DNA from: Varanus komodoensis
Lineage: Eukaryota > Chordata > Lepidosauria > Squamata > Varanidae
Direction of reading: 5' to 3'
DNA: 64,000 nucleotides
NCBI RefSeq assembly: GCF_004798865.1
Contig: NW_025335317.1
Span: 26,647,390-26,711,389, forward strand
Made by a program: the position numbers and the translations under genes. The stretch's first letter is position 1, and each line of letters starts with the position of its first letter. The notes under the pieces were generated by a model. It searched no databases and was not told the DNA's origin. It saw only the letters and a program-made list of their open reading frames with translations. This document shows positions 47,701 through 53,160 of this stretch, piece after piece.

Positions 47701-48047
47701 ACCATTAGAAAGTTTTGAATCCATTGCAGAGAGACAAATTTGTCAGTGCATTATTTTAACTAATACAGCATATATTATATTATACTAATCAAATTAATAT
47801 GAAATCATGAAAATTGCATGTAAAGCACAACACTTTTTCACAATTTCCAAATAATTACAAATTGTAGCAATTTACCTTTAATTTTTCTGCATCAGCTCTT
47901 ACTTTAAGAAGTTCTGTAATAGCATCCACAAAGCCTTGATGATGAAAATTGCACATCTTTTCAATCTCTCTGTCATGGTTACGAATGCATGCATCTAGTT
48001 TTTCTATAAACTTTTGGTGTGCATTTGGTTGGTCATCATATACAGAT
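8601..48047 (-). CDS. EXOC6: EXOC6 (exocyst subunit Sec15A), coding exons 2-18, spliced, gene incomplete at both window edges
   Basis: Seventeen exons on the minus strand read as one continuous frame of 617 codons that matches vertebrate EXOC6 as I know it. Sec15 is part of the eight-subunit exocyst, which tethers secretory and recycling vesicles to the plasma membrane; Sec15 links the complex to Rab GTPases such as Rab11 on the vesicle. The N-terminal part (exons 2-6) is the helical Sec15 N-region; exon 7 ends in an acidic linker; exons 8-18 cover the middle and most of the C-terminal helical bundle. The paralog EXOC6B is less likely: stretches such as SVYDDQPNAH, LEQACKYLEDFITNIT and DNYSPIPVSNEEEYK fit EXOC6 better. 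The missing parts are about 34 N-terminal residues and about 150 C-terminal residues from GKVAQTACMSA onward. No stops or frameshifts are seen, so it looks functional. It shows no sign of transfer. Confidence 0.96.
8781..11326. other. EXOC6 intron 17, right-hand unassigned part and MITE remnants
   Basis: Mostly AT-rich. Near 9700-9765 the phrase caatggggcttactctcatg is a remnant of a common palindromic reptile repeat. Around 10425-10545 (tgctgggtgcccccagat ... gatgggagttt) there is a degenerate copy of the hAT-like palindrome seen better at 63248-63378. No coding exon. Confidence 0.45.
11327..11539 (+). mobile_element. Non-autonomous hAT element, CAGGGGTCTCAAACTC family, copy 1
   Basis: 213 bp with inverted ends CAGGGGTCTCAAACTC and gagtttgagacccctg, flanked by a perfect 8-bp duplication atttaagg (11319-11326 and 11540-11547), which is diagnostic for hAT insertion. 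The interior is strongly CpG- and GC-rich (gcggcccgcgggccaattgc). It cannot encode a transposase. Other copies lie at 32416 and 43163. Confidence 0.88.
11548..13422. other. EXOC6 intron 17, left unassigned part
   Basis: AT-rich intronic sequence between the hAT element and exon 17. No recognisable exon or repeat. Confidence 0.45.
13423..13557 (-). CDS. EXOC6: EXOC6 exon 17
   Basis: 135 bp, 45 codons, phase 0 at both ends: LVQIIINTTHLEQACKYLED ... RLYGLSTFK. Acceptor tatttaaag, donor gtatgt. Near-identical to EXOC6 of other vertebrates as I recall it. Confidence 0.97.
13558..14326. other. EXOC6 intron 16
   Basis: 769-bp intron between exons 16 and 17. The part 13735-14035 contains repeated caca/ttgc-type motifs and gttcacacaacattgc, resembling the foldback family at 5719-5882, but it is too diverged for a firm call. 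Confidence 0.5.
14327..14438 (-). CDS. EXOC6: EXOC6 exon 16
   Basis: 112 bp: one base finishes Ser, then 37 codons STEIDDMLRKATNLLLTRTL ... KKPHMGLTE. Acceptor tttttcag, donor gtaagt. This is part of the C-terminal helical bundle. Confidence 0.96.
15034..15750. mobile_element. Putative hAT-like non-autonomous DNA transposon
   Basis: The ends cagcctttctcaaccaggg and aaaggttgagaaaggtta are inverted copies of each other. The flanking octamers gtttatag (15026-15033) and gtttttaa (15751-15758) agree at 6 of 8 positions, as expected of an old hAT duplication. The interior holds a tg/ca microsatellite (about 15106-15146) and short open frames with no known protein. Confidence 0.5.
16205..16400 (-). 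mobile_element. tRNA-derived SINE, minus orientation
   Basis: The right end ctggagatgccaaggactga, then cttctgcatgcaaggaaag, reversed, is a tRNA-like head with a B-box-like ggtttcagtcc; the left part gatggcctgaccatctaacc is the SINE 3' body. Old and diverged. A related copy lies at 18855-19260. Confidence 0.65.
16401..18854. other. EXOC6 intron 15, middle part
   Basis: No exon seen. 17630-17790 (gttcacatggcacaataacc, gcaaacccagtcaccacag) resembles the gttcacac-type interspersed family. The rest is unassigned AT-rich DNA. Confidence 0.4.
18855..19260 (-). mobile_element. tRNA-derived SINE, minus orientation, expanded
   Basis: The left part gaagctgccttcataccagg, tcagaccacagatccatc is the reversed SINE 3' end; the right part attcaaccagggaatttgca ... 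agcatgtgctctactacta is the reversed tRNA-like head. It is longer than the copy at 16205 and carries extra sequence inside, possibly from insertion or expansion. Confidence 0.6.
19340..19449 (-). CDS. EXOC6: EXOC6 exon 15
   Basis: 110 bp: QCFPKKLPMSQSVPQIYIQV ... KFSESLHR, then AG of a Ser codon. Acceptor cactacag, donor gtaaga. It opens the C-terminal helical domain (KEFIYASLKFSESLHR). Confidence 0.95.
19450..20565. other. EXOC6 intron 14
   Basis: 1116-bp intron. It includes short remnants of the common palindromic repeat (gtgcaatcctatggactgc near 19730; ttgaatgggtctgctctaac near 20290). No other feature. Confidence 0.5.
20566..20671 (-). CDS. EXOC6: EXOC6 exon 14
   Basis: 106 bp: one base finishes Arg, then 35 codons DIFEADNYSPIPVSNEEEYK ... 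QDPEHDK. Acceptor attacacag, donor gtaaga. DNYSPIP is an invariant motif of Sec15; the EADN context and IVISKFPFQDP favour EXOC6 over EXOC6B. Confidence 0.96.
20890..21412 (+). mobile_element. Non-autonomous DNA transposon, CAGTGGTACC-terminus family, copy 2
   Basis: 523 bp. Left end cagtggtatctcggctcaca; right end catgagccaaggtaccactg, its inverted partner. The subterminal blocks accaaatcgggtcg and ccaatttgggtcacgacca are also mirrored. The interior has long G and C runs (about 21045-21060, 21123-21225). No transposase. The right flank begins with TA in all three copies, which would suit Tc1/mariner, but the left flank does not match; the octamers tagaaagc and tagaaaca agree at 6 of 8, which would suit hAT. 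The superfamily is left open. Confidence 0.65.
21413..22154. other. EXOC6 intron 13, left part
   Basis: 21660-21960 contains a diverged interspersed repeat (ttggttcacagaacagc ... gggctgacatgacatatgaa) of the gttcaca-type family. No coding exon. Confidence 0.4.
22155..22252 (-). CDS. EXOC6: EXOC6 exon 13
   Basis: 98 bp: GYGFLVNRLFDLLFEIRDQY through KKWAVLF, then AG of an Arg codon. Acceptor atttttag, donor gttagt. Compared with the mammalian protein as I remember it, Leu replaces Pro in GYGF-P-VNR, and AVLF replaces AGVF near the end; both changes keep the frame. Confidence 0.95.
22253..23993. other. EXOC6 intron 12
   Basis: 1741-bp intron. 22330-22800 is a less AT-rich block with several short overlapping open frames of no recognisable product; 23110-23165 is a remnant of the palindromic reptile repeat. 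Confidence 0.45.
23994..24065 (-). CDS. EXOC6: EXOC6 exon 12
   Basis: 72 bp, 24 codons (SYCTDPDLVLELKNLIVVFA, then DTLQ), phase 0 at both ends, acceptor aattttcag, donor gttggt. Confidence 0.95.
24465..24700 (-). mobile_element. CR1-type LINE 3' end, minus orientation
   Basis: Reversed, the block reads as the 3' UTR of a CR1-like LINE: the plus-strand phrases tggatctgatcaaaggccta, tctagcccaacattctgttc, acagtcaccaaccagatg and gcaattaggacatgagg match the known reptile consensus as I recall it. Only the tail is present, as is usual for 5'-truncated copies. A plus-strand copy lies at 58130-58505. Confidence 0.65.
24701..25701. other. EXOC6 intron 11, remainder
   Basis: AT-rich intronic sequence between the CR1 tail and exon 11, with no supported feature. 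Confidence 0.4.
25702..25822 (-). CDS. EXOC6: EXOC6 exon 11
   Basis: 121 bp: one base finishes Gly, then 40 codons FFVVEDHILHVTQGLITRAY ... ending VLRTHS. Acceptor gtgtttag lies directly before a run of seven T that encodes the Phe-Phe pair; donor gtaagt. The acceptor choice is fixed by the frame. Confidence 0.95.
25955..26309 (-). mobile_element. BovB (RTE) LINE 3' fragment in a perfect 16-bp duplication
   Basis: 355 bp that matches the 3' part of BovB: plus-strand landmarks are gttgttgtttagcg, gacccatcgctaccccatgg, gccgtccccttcttcttttg, ggtggccaaagtatttgag and ccttgcagtccaagggactc. In BovB sense the 3' end lies at the left. It is flanked by the exact repeat tagattaaattagctt at 25939-25954 and 26310-26325, the target-site duplication of a 5'-truncated target-primed insertion. 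No coding function. A piece from further upstream in BovB lies at 52855-53160. Confidence 0.85.
26326..27063. other. EXOC6 intron 10, remainder
   Basis: Between the BovB fragment and exon 10. Unassigned; the 117-residue plus-strand open frame at 26726-27079 overlaps exon 10 on the other strand and has no recognisable domain. Confidence 0.45.
27064..27110 (-). CDS. EXOC6: EXOC6 exon 10
   Basis: A 47-bp exon: HETVEGYRRYFSQIV plus the first two bases (GG) of a Gly codon. Acceptor cccttaaag, donor gtaagt. The next exon begins with the T that completes Gly. Confidence 0.94.
27210..27293 (-). CDS. EXOC6: EXOC6 exon 9
   Basis: 84 bp, 28 codons (GDAETFENYYRKQRRKQARL, then VLQPQSNM), phase 0 at both ends. 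Acceptor ctctatag, donor gtactt. The basic YRKQRRKQAR segment is typical of Sec15. It is followed by a 99-bp intron. Confidence 0.96.
27485..28945 (-). mobile_element. L2-type LINE, 5'-truncated, with reverse-transcriptase core
   Basis: The minus strand encodes the second half of a LINE reverse transcriptase. It starts in the fingers (LDPFQSGFRPGYGTESALVA, about 28840), then the palm FLDLSVAFDTIDHG, the GVPQGSILSLLLFNIYMKPL block and the catalytic YADDIQLYL, followed by the C-terminal part with YSHITPVFYQLHWLPIEVRA. One frameshift separates fingers from palm, and at least one in-frame stop (about 28100-28168) separates the RT core from the C-terminus, so it is dead. The 3' end is a run of tattta at 27491-27523. 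L2 and CR1 are related; the KPLG and HQYADD variants favour L2. Confidence 0.85.
28946..30739. other. EXOC6 intron 8, middle part
   Basis: AT-rich with a local 17-bp tandem duplication (gactcaccaatttagta at 29071-29105) and ttta-rich stretches. 29555-29660 (cctccagatgtattggacag) may be a remnant of the palindromic hAT-like repeat. No exon. Confidence 0.45.
30740..30830 (+). mobile_element. LINE/SINE 3' tail
   Basis: The sequence gtaagccgccccgaggcttc ... gaatggggcggcataaaaat followed by aataaataaataaacaaaca is the characteristic 3' terminus shared by L2-type LINEs and their dependent SINEs in squamates. Only the end is recognisable. The gccgccccgag and gggcggc parts can form a short hairpin. 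Confidence 0.6.
30831..31649. other. EXOC6 intron 8, part near exon 8
   Basis: Contains an aaac microsatellite (30925-30940) and a degenerate copy of the ttggactacaactccc-type palindromic repeat at about 31010-31095. Otherwise unassigned. Confidence 0.45.
31650..32002 (+). mobile_element. Non-autonomous DNA transposon, CAGTGGTACC-terminus family, copy 3
   Basis: 353 bp. Left end agtggtaccttggctcatga, right end atgacccaaggtaccaatg, and the same subterminal accaaatcgggtca / ccgatttgggtcgcaacca pair as copy 2, with a shorter interior. It lies only 68 bp from exon 8, inside intron 8. No coding capacity. Confidence 0.65.
32071..32139 (-). CDS. EXOC6: EXOC6 exon 8
   Basis: A 69-bp exon of 23 codons (VLTAHDLVDFSPVYRCLHIY, then SVL), phase 0 at both ends, with acceptor ttcctacag and donor gtatgt. 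It is an isolated small exon between the two largest repeat-filled introns in the window (8.2 kb upstream, 4.8 kb downstream). It was found by searching for the conserved DLVDFSPVYRCLH block. Confidence 0.95.
32312..32411 (+). mobile_element. BovB-type 3' tail (BovB or BovB-mobilised SINE)
   Basis: The phrase ggaggacaggaaggcatgga, gtccatgggatcggacacga, cttcgcaac followed by an agca-rich tail matches the BovB 3' terminus shared with Sauria-type SINEs. No tRNA head was recognised upstream, so LINE and SINE cannot be told apart. Confidence 0.65.
32416..32627 (-). mobile_element. Non-autonomous hAT element, CAGGGGTCTCAAACTC family, copy 2
   Basis: 212 bp, inverted relative to copies 1 and 3: it begins caggggtctcaaactcaact and ends gccgcgagtttgagacccctg, with the same GC-rich interior. 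Unlike the other two copies, the flanking octamers (atacaaag and ctttaatg) do not match. It sits directly at the tail of the BovB-type sequence. Confidence 0.8.
32628..33214. other. EXOC6 intron 7, between hAT and DIRS
   Basis: About 590 bp of AT-rich sequence without a recognised feature. The last 80 bp might be upstream L2 sequence cut by the DIRS insertion, but I cannot support that. Confidence 0.35.
33215..33395 (-). repeat. DIRS copy B 3' terminal inverted repeat
   Basis: About 180 bp. The inner 110 bp (from gtgcctatggccgggagatt to attttccagtctttg) match the reverse of the right repeat almost completely; the outer 70 bp are unique and reappear in reverse complement in the internal region at 33560-33615. 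Confidence 0.85.
33560..33650 (-). repeat. DIRS copy B internal complementary region
   Basis: The first part (gtgtgactgcacagaggcca, then tcgaagaacatcag, gacaggtaagca) is the reverse complement of the left outer end of the element; the second part (cttcgtcgtggcctctgtgc, atcacac) is the reverse complement of the right outer end. This bridges both ends head to tail, as the DIRS circle-intermediate model requires. Confidence 0.85.
33690..35112 (-). pseudogene. DIRS copy B tyrosine recombinase region
   Basis: A fossil. The N-terminal SAM-like core is visible (LRPSTRKSYVAKWWRFSIFA, LKPSSIKVYTAAVSYYH). The first catalytic arginine lies in SAQRASELCALRVD; further along, the HSTR box and the tyrosine in FAKHYRLDV are recognisable at 33700-33900. 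This enzyme would integrate the circular cDNA. It is broken. Confidence 0.8.
34851..35970 (-). pseudogene. DIRS copy B RNase H and following region
   Basis: A fossil. RNase H-like motifs are visible: the first strand with STDASLLGWGAV, then NFLELLAVFKAL, then QITSDNIVTVFYLNKQG, followed by the VEADLLSR-type motif and the segment HPDIDLFATQQNG, which is typical of DIRS elements. Several frames overlap here. Confidence 0.75.
35948..36661 (-). pseudogene. DIRS copy B reverse transcriptase region
   Basis: A fossil. It shows the DIRS-type RT motifs: GFCSRYFTVPKWDGG, LDLRNVNRFI, FPSLDLRDAYFHI, the LPFGLATTPRVFTK block and the catalytic YLDDWLL. The order and spacing fit the RT of Ty3- and DIRS-related elements. 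Confidence 0.85.
36766..38773 (-). pseudogene. DIRS copy B gag-like region
   Basis: A fossil. The N-terminal part contains a conserved Cys/His pattern (CVECRSEM ... DLCLLCLGEGH ... CSHC) followed by Lys-rich and Pro-rich stretches; the C-terminal part holds a long helical segment and an Arg/Gln-rich end. This is the putative structural (gag) protein of the element. The same start is seen in copy A. Confidence 0.7.
38999..39163 (-). repeat. DIRS copy B 5' terminal inverted repeat
   Basis: About 165 bp, the reverse complement of 33215-33395 over most of its length (caaagactggaaaatggcag; tccgctcc/tatata block; gatcaatctcccggcc-type block). Its outer end, gatgcacagaggccacgacg, is repeated in reverse in the internal region at 33616-33650. 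It carries a TATA-like element and probably the promoter. Confidence 0.85.
39164..40190 (+). mobile_element. L2-type LINE fragment: endonuclease end to RT start
   Basis: Degenerate plus-strand similarity to a LINE ORF2: HNPTISGLTEIVSVL, a GDFNIH-like segment (about 39270), the endonuclease signature HEARHTLDLFF with SWSDHCLMSF (about 39370-39490), a TPELKATRQNRRLF-like linker, and VYKTTSILGPCSSWLIKA (about 40110-40165) just before RT. Several frame changes and stops are present. It abuts the DIRS right end exactly. Confidence 0.7.
40353..40508 (-). CDS. EXOC6: EXOC6 exon 7 (variable, acidic linker)
   Basis: 156 bp, 52 codons, phase 0 at both ends, starting AQQQKTFNTALQKQNN and ending in an acidic run FDEEEEHEDE before donor gtattt. 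Acceptor aatatag. The family is poorly conserved here, and this copy differs from the mammalian proteins I recall, but the ends and phases fit. Confidence 0.93.
40509..41418. other. EXOC6 intron 6
   Basis: 910-bp intron between exons 6 and 7 with no recognised element. Confidence 0.5.
41419..41623 (-). CDS. EXOC6: EXOC6 exon 6
   Basis: 205 bp: one base finishes Arg, then 68 codons from YYSALKTMEQLENTYF to KHSDKIGETAMKQ. Acceptor cccctccag, donor gtacat. This is the most conserved N-terminal block of Sec15 (ISMSDLKDFLESIRKHSDKI). Confidence 0.97.
41624..43154. other. EXOC6 intron 5, left part
   Basis: No exon. The region around 42410-42510 (cacacccaaaacaagaaactctggcttagtgccaattta, given here in pieces: cacacccaaaacaagaaa / ggcttagtgccaattta) has a repeat-like look, but I could not name it. 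Confidence 0.4.
43163..43374 (+). mobile_element. Non-autonomous hAT element, CAGGGGTCTCAAACTC family, copy 3
   Basis: 212 bp with ends caggggtctcaaactcgc and gagtttgagacccctg, flanked by gtctagaa (43155-43162) and gtctagag (43375-43382), an 8-bp duplication with one mismatch. The interior is nearly the same as copy 1, including ccaccacggtggtggaatac. Confidence 0.87.
43383..45426. other. EXOC6 intron 5, right part
   Basis: 43890-43995 (cactctccagatgctttaga, ctacagctccaataagg) is a degenerate copy of the palindromic hAT-like repeat; 44950-45035 (gtacaatcttaagcatgttt ... taatcccatgtaagcat) is a remnant of another palindromic reptile repeat. No exon. Confidence 0.5.
45427..45472 (-). CDS. EXOC6: EXOC6 exon 5
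   Basis: A 46-bp exon: two bases finish Val, then LEMYSKLKEQMNVK, then AG opening an Arg codon. Acceptor ttatacag, donor gtaagt. The phases match exons 4 and 6 exactly. Confidence 0.94.
45473..46520. other. EXOC6 intron 4
   Basis: 1048-bp AT-rich intron with no supported repeat. Confidence 0.5.
46521..46611 (-). CDS. EXOC6: EXOC6 exon 4
   Basis: 91 bp: 30 codons (VIAQTEEIIQCRLQQRNITT through KLQLCLP) plus the first base of a Val codon finished in exon 5. Acceptor atgcaag, donor gtaagt. It is separated from exon 3 by an intron of only 92 bp. Confidence 0.95.
46704..46751 (-). CDS. EXOC6: EXOC6 exon 3
   Basis: A 48-bp exon, phase 0 at both ends, reading VQVTDTNRRLQDAGKE, between acceptor ttttaag and donor gtgaga. 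It is too short to be found by open reading frame alone; it is identified by family match and by joining exons 2 and 4 in frame. Confidence 0.93.
46752..47875. other. EXOC6 intron 2
   Basis: 1124-bp intron with no recognised element. Confidence 0.5.
47876..48047 (-). CDS. EXOC6: EXOC6 exon 2
   Basis: 172 bp after acceptor ttgacag; the first base completes an Arg codon begun in the upstream exon, then 57 codons starting SVYDDQPNAHQKF and ending ADAEKLK, followed by donor gtaaat. It contains the very conserved block EKMCNFHHQGFVDAITELL of the Sec15 N-terminal helical region. A GTG-led reading through the acceptor gives a slightly longer open frame, but the AG and the phase fix the exon start here. 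Confidence 0.96.
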
Positions 48048-51000
48048 CTGTCAAGCACATATAAATAATAAAATTGAAATAACAGTTTGCATGCATTAGG
48101 ATTTTACTAAAACAAAGTGTTCAATTTTAAAACAAAAGAAAACTCAAATTGCTAACTTATTATGAGTTAATAAGTTGAATATCAATGTTGTCACTGGACA
48201 ATAAGAATTGCCACTGGACAATGAAAAATAATCTAAGAACTGAAGATCAAATAAGGCTTAATTTAATTGCTTCAGGTCACATCTCAGTTCCATTATTTCT
48301 GTTGTAACACGTAAGTACTAGTCTTACGCTCCTCTTTTCCTACCATATCAAACAGAGCTTCCCTAAAAAAAACCATATTAAAATAAAAACGACAATTGCA
48401 CAAAATATATAATCCTTAAGTGTACTGTCACATTATATTATTCTGTATGCCTAAAATCTAGCCAAGCATCCCCCTAGTGGAGAATGATTGCCAATTGTTC
48501 AAATATTTAGATTTTCAAAACTGAGTATCTTGCAAGGGAAACCTAGCTAGATAAACAGAAGTAAAATAAAAGTCAATACTGTTAACATAAATACGCATGC
48601 AGAATTAACAGAGATACAATTAAGGTTCAGCATTTATTTCTTAATTTTTATATTCCATTTTTCTCCCTAAAGAAAGCTCCAAAAGCAGGTGATACAGTTC
48701 ATAAAGTAGCTACATCGACAGCAGATAACCAATAACATTATGCTTATTGTGTTTGAAGTAGGTATTTTTCTTATCATGCAACTATGAAATCTCATTTAGG
48801 CAACCAAGAACTTTCTATCCCATCCAGAAACCTGCCATCAAATTATTCTCCAAATTTATATTTTCAGCCAAACTTGCCCTAAGTCATTCAAGTGACAAGA
48901 TATGCTTTTTCTTCTTAGTGTGGGCATTGGGAAGAGAAACAAAAGCCAGGAGGGTAGTGGTGAAAAAAACAAAAGGAAATATAGCTAAAAACATGAGAAA
49001 ACCAAAGAGGGTTTTTCTGGAAAGAGCAACACAATCAACATTGACAATATACATACATGCACAGAAATATTTGAGTGAAGCCGTTAAGAAACCAAAATAC
49101 AAACTCACTCCAAACAGTGACAACTTCACAGTATATAATCCTCATTAGTTACCAAGTCAAGGCTACTCTCCACTTAAGAATGTGTTTATGAAACCATCAG
49201 AGATACCTTGACAAATATAGTACTATAAATTAGACAGGGCACAATCTAGTCAGAGTTGGGCATTTTGAAGTCATATGGATTTCAATGGGAGAGGTTTAAA
49301 CATGTGCTTAATTTGTTAAAGTTTAAAGTTGACTTGTTTATAATTAATTCACCATAGTCTCACCTCACAAATCATGGAAAGCAATGCTTAAATGCAGGGA
49401 CCCAGCTTGTTGATTCATGCGCATGAAGGGAGGGACAAAACTGGATGCATGCTGCCCCTTATTAAGCAAGGGTATTTGGTTGAGCATGACATGTGAACTG
49501 GGTCATTGTGTAATGATAATGCATTTGCTGTGCACTGGAGAAGAGCCATATTTTATAGGCAGAGAGCCAAGACTGAGCAATAGGAGGAGATAAATTAGAT
49601 TCCTGACAGGAAAAATAATCATTTCAGTATGGATAAACTTCATCCAAATGTTCAGTACAAATGTATCATTTAACAGTCATTTCAAAGATCCTTTTGTTTC
49701 CAAAATGATAGCTTAAGCAAAGGCCAATGTAAAATATATACAAAAGCACGCACCATATCACAGGCCATTTATTATACAAATATAAAGCTAGCACAACACA
49801 AAGCTTCAAACACAGCACTTTTTCCATACTACACATGGAAACTGTGCCACCTTGTGGGAGATATGGTAATTATTTCTCACTACGAGCCAAGAAATGATAT
49901 CTAAAATATCTATTAATTCACATTTAATCTGTCACCAAATGGAATTATTTGCATATCCTCTCTAAACTATGATAATCTGAGATAATTTTATTTTAAATTT
50001 TAAATTTTCCAAACACAAAAAAGAAAATACACTTAATTTAACTCTAATTATTAACAAAAGGTCATCCACACACACCCTTACCTAATAACCAAACAAACAA
50101 ACAAAAGAAGGTAGAATCTCTTTGCTGCTTGGATGTCTTCTCTTTAATTCTTTATAACAAAATATATTTAATCTCTTTTCCATAATCAGAAAAAAGAATT
50201 GGAAAATATTATTTTATATATAAAAAATCAGGCCATATTTTGTAGAAATCAGGTATTCTGACATACTACTGCCTTGGCTATTTGCCACGTGCCAAAGTTT
50301 CAGTATTACAAGTTCTACAGTTTTCCAGCTTTTAGCTATTACTCTGTAGGTTACTCATATTACTCTCATCAGCATGAACACAACTTTTTTTTTACTTTCC
50401 CCATACTGTTAATGCTTGCCATCTCTGAAACTGTAATATCCCAAGGCGCAACACAGTAAGACATGTCTACCACATACCAGTATTTAAGCCATTTTGATTA
50501 TACTTTCTGCAACATTTTGCACTGTTTATATTCAATATCCTTGGGAAACTCACTGGCATAATGTCCCATTGGTGGTGTAACTATTTAAGGGCGCCATCCA
50601 ATGTGGCTGAAGGATCACAGGAGTTTGAACTCAGAGAATTAAAGTCATCCAATGGAGGGTTGGAGAAGTGTGGAGGCAAGGACTGAACCTGTGCTCCCCT
50701 TGGCCTGCAAAATACTCAGAAAGTCTCTTTCTGCCCTCTACGTGTTTTCCCTTGCTTATGATGAGGAGGGACTGAGGCCCCACCAGGGTTCCTCATATCA
50801 CAGTGGAGCCTTACTCCTCCACTCCCCATCCCAAGAATCCCACCCCCTCAATACTTGCGACTTCAGAGCTGGAGCCAGTGCAGTAAGAACTTGTGCCACC
50901 TTCAAGGATGTGGGGAGGGCACTCCAAAGTCAGAGGCCCAGGTCCAATCTCAGCACAGTCTTCTGAGGTCAAAGCTGGGACTCCCCATCTTCCTAAGGCT

Positions 51001-52854
51001 TATGAAGAGCTGCTCAAAATCATGTTTAGTGGATTGTAATAAACACAGTCATGGAAACTGATAAATGCTGTCAGTGATTTTCTTCAGTAACAGAGAGTGA
51101 ACATTTCATTTAAGAGGCTAGGGCAAGCTGGGAGTCGAAAGGCATTTTTCTCTCTAAGCATGTGTAGGATTGTGCTCACTTGAACTGTTCAACCTCAAGT
51201 CATTCATGAGAAGCCACATCAGTAACATTTTTTAAAAGAAGTTTTATTTTTAATCCTCTTTGTACATTGCTTTTGATATTGGCATGGATACAATGCATAA
51301 AAATGAATGATCATAATTAGCATATCTAGAATGCAGTGTTTTAAAAACACAAGTGTCTGATTAACAATTTTCAATTTTGTTACTTTCATGTTTGCCAATT
51401 TATTAATATGAAAACTTAATTTATATATTCTTCTGTCACATACTTAACTCTAACATGCAACAGAGTTTTTGAAACTGAACTCTTAAATATTTTGCTCATC
51501 TTACTTGCTTTCCATTTCCCTCCATATGAACAGCTTCCCAAAAGATAAGAAAAGCAAACAACAGGATTTGTATGGATACACATTGCTTATTTCATCTGAG
51601 GTTGCAATCATGAGCAGAAAAAGGCTTAAGTGAAATAAACAAGATGTATAAACTAGACATCCTTTTTTGGGTGGGTTGTCAGCAACAGAATCTAACATTA
51701 GTACATACTGTGTCAAAGAGAGAACAGCAGATGCAAACATGAACACAATACACAATTCTCAGAACAAGAGAGCTAATGGTCAGTTATAGTGTAATAATGC
51801 CTGTCATGCAACATGTTGCATTTATTTCAAAATGTTGTTATTAAAAGTTATATAATTATTTATTTATATGAAATTCTATATAGAAGAAGCACAATTGTTA
51901 TATGTAATACTGCTTACTTTTTATTTCTTACTTAATATGATTTCTTATATTACATATGATTTCTTAAGACTTTTTAGTCTTAATTTTTATTTAGCTTCAT
52001 AAATAAAATGTGAACACTAGAGGGCGTCACTGATTCACATATGCTACTACTTTCTAAATAAAATGAAAGCTAGAATCAAATGTATTAAAATCTACCTAGG
52101 TTTTATGTCCCTTACCATACTGAACTAAGAAGAAGCTCATTTTGCAAACGAAGTGTTCATTCCTCTTATAACATGGAACAAACTACTTGATTTCCACGGC
52201 CAAGCTACAAAACATTAAGAACTGCCCAGAAGTAGAAAGAAGTTCCAGCTGACTGTTGCCGAAACAGTAAGCCACTACTCAGATTGAGTCAGGATATCCA
52301 AATCCATTTTCAAATCTTTCTGACCATTCTTGCCTTAGTACCACCTCTGCTTTGTTGATCTAACGTTAACTAAGAAGGAGTTTCTAAGGAGGATAGGTAA
52401 GCAGAGGGAGCAACTCTCAATCCAGAAGATGCTCTGCAGGGAATAGACCTATACCGGTGGTGTACCCATCTGGTCAGAGATCATCCTGTTTCTGTAATGG
52501 CTTGCTCAAATACTTGATTCGGAAAGGACATTATTGTTGATGATAACTGCACATGATGGAAGGAATAAGTGAGGTGAGTTCCTTTTTGCTTTCTATATGT
52601 TTTGACTAACCAGGTTGGAAAATAGGCTGGACAGGAGTCAGGGTAATTTAAGTGTTTCAGAGGGAGGGGAAGCAAAAGCTTTACCTGCTGATTGGTTGGG
52701 ATTATTTGGAAACTCACAGCAGGTACAGGCTACACCAGACACTGGATCAGACAGTTTCAGTCCTGTTCTGAATGGGTTTGAGTATTGCAATGTCCTCCAC
52801 ACCACAGTTAAACAAAAGATTATATACCCAAATATGGAATAACAAGAGTTATTA
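48048..52854. other. EXOC6 intron 1, proximal part
   Basis: About 4.8 kb without a recognised exon. No CpG-rich promoter-like block is seen. 50560-51060 is a less AT-rich patch with a 104-residue plus-strand open frame (50652-50966) lacking any known domain. 49240-49310 contains a remnant of the palindromic repeat, and an aaac microsatellite lies at 50090-50106. Confidence 0.45.
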
Positions 52855-53160
52855 ACAAGTCTTCTCCAGCACCACAATTCAAAGGCCTCAGTTCTTCAGC
52901 GCTTAGCCTTCCTTATGGTCCAAATTTCACAGCCATACATTGCAATTGGGAAAACCATAACCTTGACTATACGAACTTTTGTTGACAGCATGATGTCTCT
53001 GCTTTTCAGCATGCTGTCTAGGTTTGCCATAGCTTTCCTCCCCAGGAGCAAGCATCTTTTAATTTCTTGGCTGCAATCCCCATCTGCGGTGGAGTCCAGG
53101 AAAATAAAATCTGTCACTACCTCCATTTCTTCCCCATCTATTGCCAGGAAGTGATAGGAC
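52855..53160 (-). mobile_element. BovB (RTE) LINE fragment, RT C-terminal part
   Basis: The minus strand encodes GRKAMANLDSMLKSRDIMLS, TKVRIVKVMVFPIAMYGCEI, WTIRKAKR, the hallmark C-terminal end of BovB ORF2. In the BovB consensus as I recall it, this segment directly adjoins the part found at 25955-26309, on the upstream side. No duplication is evident and the piece is short, so it is a decayed remnant. Confidence 0.85.

Noticed and set aside
8601-48047. Assignment to the paralog EXOC6B
   Set aside because: Exons 2, 6, 14 and 17 carry EXOC6-type residues; EXOC6B differs strongly in exon 2 and in the linker exon 7.
50652-50966. A 104-residue plus-strand frame as a new gene
   Set aside because: No domain, no splice or promoter context, and nothing to distinguish it from chance in a less AT-rich patch.
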